DNA from: an uncultured Fretibacterium sp.
GTDB taxonomy: Bacteria; Synergistota; Synergistia; Synergistales; Aminobacteriaceae
DNA: 64,000 nt
Reading direction: 5' to 3'
Assembly: GCA_947168585.1 (NCBI GenBank)
Contig: CAMVMK010000002.1
Coordinates: forward strand, 1-64,000
This document shows positions 62,601 to 64,000 of this stretch, in pieces; positions within the stretch are counted from its first letter, which is position 1; each line of letters begins with the position of its first letter. The notes below the pieces were generated by a model that saw nothing but the letters and a program-made list of their open reading frames with translations, did no database searches and was not told the origin of the DNA. The position numbers were made by a program, and so were the translations under genes.

Positions 62601-62634
62601 CAAGTAGGAATTAGGAATTAGGAAGTAGGAAGTA
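62601..62634 (+). repeat. Heptamer array upstream of pyk
   Basis: AAGTAGGAA-TTAGGAA-TTAGGAA-GTAGGAA-GT read on the plus strand, opposite to pyk. Confidence 0.75.
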
Positions 62635-62695
62635 AAAAACTTTGCGCGTGCTTAAAATTTTATTTTCAAGATAAACCTAAGTGCGAGGAAAAAAA

Positions 62696-62725
62696 CCTCA
62701 CCCCTCACTCCTAACCCCTAACTCT
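62696..62725 (-). repeat. Heptamer array at the cobT 3' end
   Basis: Minus strand: GAG-TTAGGGG-TTAGGAG-TGAGGGG-TGAGG, read as EELGVRSEG and a TGA stop at the end of cobT. Faces the array at 62601-62634 as an inverted pair. Confidence 0.8.
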
Positions 62726-63786
62726 TCAAAGGTTTTCATGCCGTTCATTATTGCTAAAGAATTTTCTATAATCTGCATAGCTAAAGGGCAGCCTGAGCCT
62801 TCGCCGAGCCTCATATTAAGATTTAAGAAAGGGTTTAATTTTAATTCTTCAGCCGCCGCAGAGTAAGCAGGTTCGAGAGATTTATGCGACGCGATCATAA
62901 AATCCCGGCATAAAGGATTAAATTTCGCTGCAAGCAGAGCCGCCGCTATTGATATAACTCCGTCAATGACAACAGGAACGCGGTATAAGGCTCCGCCTAA
63001 AAAAACTCCCATCATAGCCGCAATATCGAGCCCGCCGACACAGGATAAAATTTCGAGAACGTCATCTTTATCGGGCTTATGAAAATTCAGAGCCGCTGAA
63101 ATAATTTTTTTCTTTCTCTCGAATGCCTCATCAGTAAGACCTGCGCCGCGTCCTACTAAATTTTCGTCATAATTTCCAAGTGCCGCCATGATACACGCAG
63201 CCGCAGGGGTAGTGTTAGCCATTCCGACTTCACCTGCGCCGATGATATTAAAATCTTTATTTTTATATTCACGGACTAAATCAAGACCGAAATTTATAAT
63301 TTTTTCAGCCGTCTCGACAGTCATAGAACGTTCATGCAGAAAATTTTTTGTCCCATCGGGCATTAATTTATGAGTCGAGTCGATATTTTTATAATTAGAA
63401 AGATTTTTAACGCCTAAATCGAAAATTTTTAACTCTACGCCGCAGTTTCTGCAAAGTTCATTAATAGCTCCTCCCTCACCGCCCGCGTAAAGTTTCATTA
63501 AAACTTTCGTGAAATATTGCGGAGAAGATGAAACTCCCTCCTCAAAAATTCCGTGATCCGAGCCGAATAAAAAATGAATTTTTTTCGAGATTTTATTTTT
63601 TACTTTGCCCGTTATACCTGAAATTTGAATCGAAATTTCTTCGAGAGTTCCTAAACTTCCTTGAGGCTTCAATAATTCGTTCTGACGTTTTCGGGCGGCC
63701 TCCATAGCTTTAACATCAAGAGGCTTTATTTCAGTTTTAATCACGTCTGAAAATATCCCTCGTGTAAACTTTTTCTTCAACGTCAT
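62698..63786 (-). CDS. cobT: Nicotinate-nucleotide-dimethylbenzimidazole phosphoribosyltransferase
   Basis: About 348-362 residues. The core has the CobT pattern: [39 protein letters not shown] and [20 protein letters not shown]. It activates the lower ligand of cobalamin. The longest frame starts at ATG 63786 inside ugd without a ribosome-binding sequence; GTG 63744, overlapping the ugd stop, fits the family better. The last nine residues (EELGVRSEG) come from a heptamer array that extends the protein. No cobalamin riboswitch is visible. Confidence 0.88.
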   Translation of the reverse strand: MTLKKKFTRGIFSDVIKTEIKPLDVKAMEAARKRQNELLKPQGSLGTLEEISIQISGITGKVKNKISKKIHFLFGSDHGIFEEGVSSSPQYFTKVLMKLYAGGEGGAINELCRNCGVELKIFDLGVKNLSNYKNIDSTHKLMPDGTKNFLHERSMTVETAEKIINFGLDLVREYKNKDFNIIGAGEVGMANTTPAAACIMAALGNYDENLVGRGAGLTDEAFERKKKIISAALNFHKPDKDDVLEILSCVGGLDIAAMMGVFLGGALYRVPVVIDGVISIAAALLAAKFNPLCRDFMIASHKSLEPAYSAAAEELKLNPFLNLNMRLGEGSGCPLAMQIIENSLAIMNGMKTFEELGVRSEG

Positions 63787-64000
63787 CTAAGACTGGCTCA
63801 TATCTGTTAGCAATGATAGCGTCGCAGCTTCTCTTAAATCTTTCGATGTCATTGACGATTAAAGAACCGAAGAAAGTTTCTCCGTCCGGCAGAGTCGGCT
63901 CGTAAATAATAACTGTAGCACCTTTTGCTTTAATTCTTTTCATTACTCCCTGCACTGAAGACTGCCTGAAATTATCTGAATTGGCTTTCATTGTCAAACG
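63737..64000 (-). CDS. UDP-glucose 6-dehydrogenase, C-terminal part (runs off the right edge)
   Basis: The last 87 or so codons of a nucleotide-sugar dehydrogenase: [36 protein letters not shown] and [11 protein letters not shown], the UDP-binding C-terminal domain. The family makes UDP-glucuronate for capsule or surface polymers. It overlaps or abuts cobT. The N-terminal part lies outside the window. The ATG seen at 63997 is internal. Confidence 0.85.
   Translation of the reverse strand, partial: RLTMKANSDNFRQSSVQGVMKRIKAKGATVIIYEPTLPDGETFFGSLIVNDIERFKRSCDAIIANRYEPVLDDVEEKVYTRDIFRRD

Noticed and set aside
62540-62697. Regulatory RNA upstream of pyk
   Set aside because: Only heptamer units and AT-rich sequence were seen.
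1-64000. tRNA or rRNA genes
   Set aside because: No cloverleaf with a TTCRANYC-type T arm or rRNA stretch was recognised by eye; a tRNAscan run would be decisive.

Overview
The window reads as a chromosomal segment of a low-GC, host-associated member of the Synergistota, or a close relative. This is inferred from gene content only. Supporting points are the start of a V-type ATPase G/H-like subunit gene at the left edge; a TRAP transporter; an IorA/IorB/PaaK/ACT aryl-pyruvate cluster; a DHH-CBS-CBS-polyA-polymerase tRNA nucleotidyltransferase; a tmk-yaaR-holB-yaaT block headed by prfB and an S55 peptidase gene; a ctsR-clpC pair; and cdaA-ybbR. Hepn-like, ankyrin and coiled-coil proteins are also present. 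No rRNA, tRNA, CRISPR array or prophage was found.

Layout. 1-4.4 kb: V-ATPase gene start, a membrane GGDEF protein, an M13 peptidase and a small YunG-like protein. 4.4-9.8 kb (minus): sugar-acid type dehydrogenase with DctM/DctQ/DctP, then a NamZ-like lipoprotein. 9.9-14.7 kb (minus): iorA, a coiled-coil membrane protein, iorB, paaK and a double ACT protein. 14.9-17.6 kb (plus): a HEPN-like/S1/ankyrin protein. 17.6-23.4 kb (minus): prfB with a programmed frameshift, S55 peptidase, tmk, yaaR, holB, yaaT. 23.7-26.8 kb (plus): a tiny DPGxGS membrane protein, a methyltransferase and a membrane sulfatase-like enzyme. 26.9-29.6 kb (minus): mutS2 behind a second coiled-coil protein. 29.7-35.8 kb (minus): a surface-polymer operon whose core (a cytidylyltransferase fused to a PEP-synthase-like kinase, plus a class I amidotransferase-like hydrolase) looks like a cytidine-diphosphoramidate pathway known from Campylobacter capsule. 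36-37 kb: a secreted thioredoxin and an IS200/IS605 relic. 37-42.9 kb (plus): a five-gene run of unrecognised or envelope proteins. 42.9-46.7 kb: an AAA+ ATPase and the tRNA enzyme. 46.7-56.9 kb (minus): AzlCD, ClpC, CtsR, a sodium symporter, an exported MTA/SAH nucleosidase, a NYN-domain protein, YitT and an orphan OadB-like pump. 57-58.3 kb (plus): HIT, S21, YqeY. 58.6-64 kb (minus): YbbR, CdaA, pyruvate kinase, CobT and the C-terminus of UDP-glucose dehydrogenase.

Three kinds of sequence structure cut across the genes. (1) A roughly 110-bp intergenic element occurs four times. It starts at an extended -10 (TGN-TATAAT or one mismatch), carries two tandem copies of a 12-mer of form TTT-N6-ACA whose N6 differs between elements but matches within each pair, and in three copies has CTCACG exactly 33 nt after the doublet. 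(2) Arrays of degenerate heptamers (TTAGGAG/TGAGGAG/TTAGGGG) lie at more than a dozen gene borders; they supply ribosome-binding sequences and stop codons and in two places are translated as EELGVRSE. (3) Three G/C homopolymers of 9-11 bases lie in genes for signalling or surface functions, where slippage would switch or re-fuse the reading frames.

The best candidates for something undescribed are the fused phosphoramidate-type enzyme locus, the TTT-N6-ACA doublet element, and the HEPN/S1/ankyrin protein.
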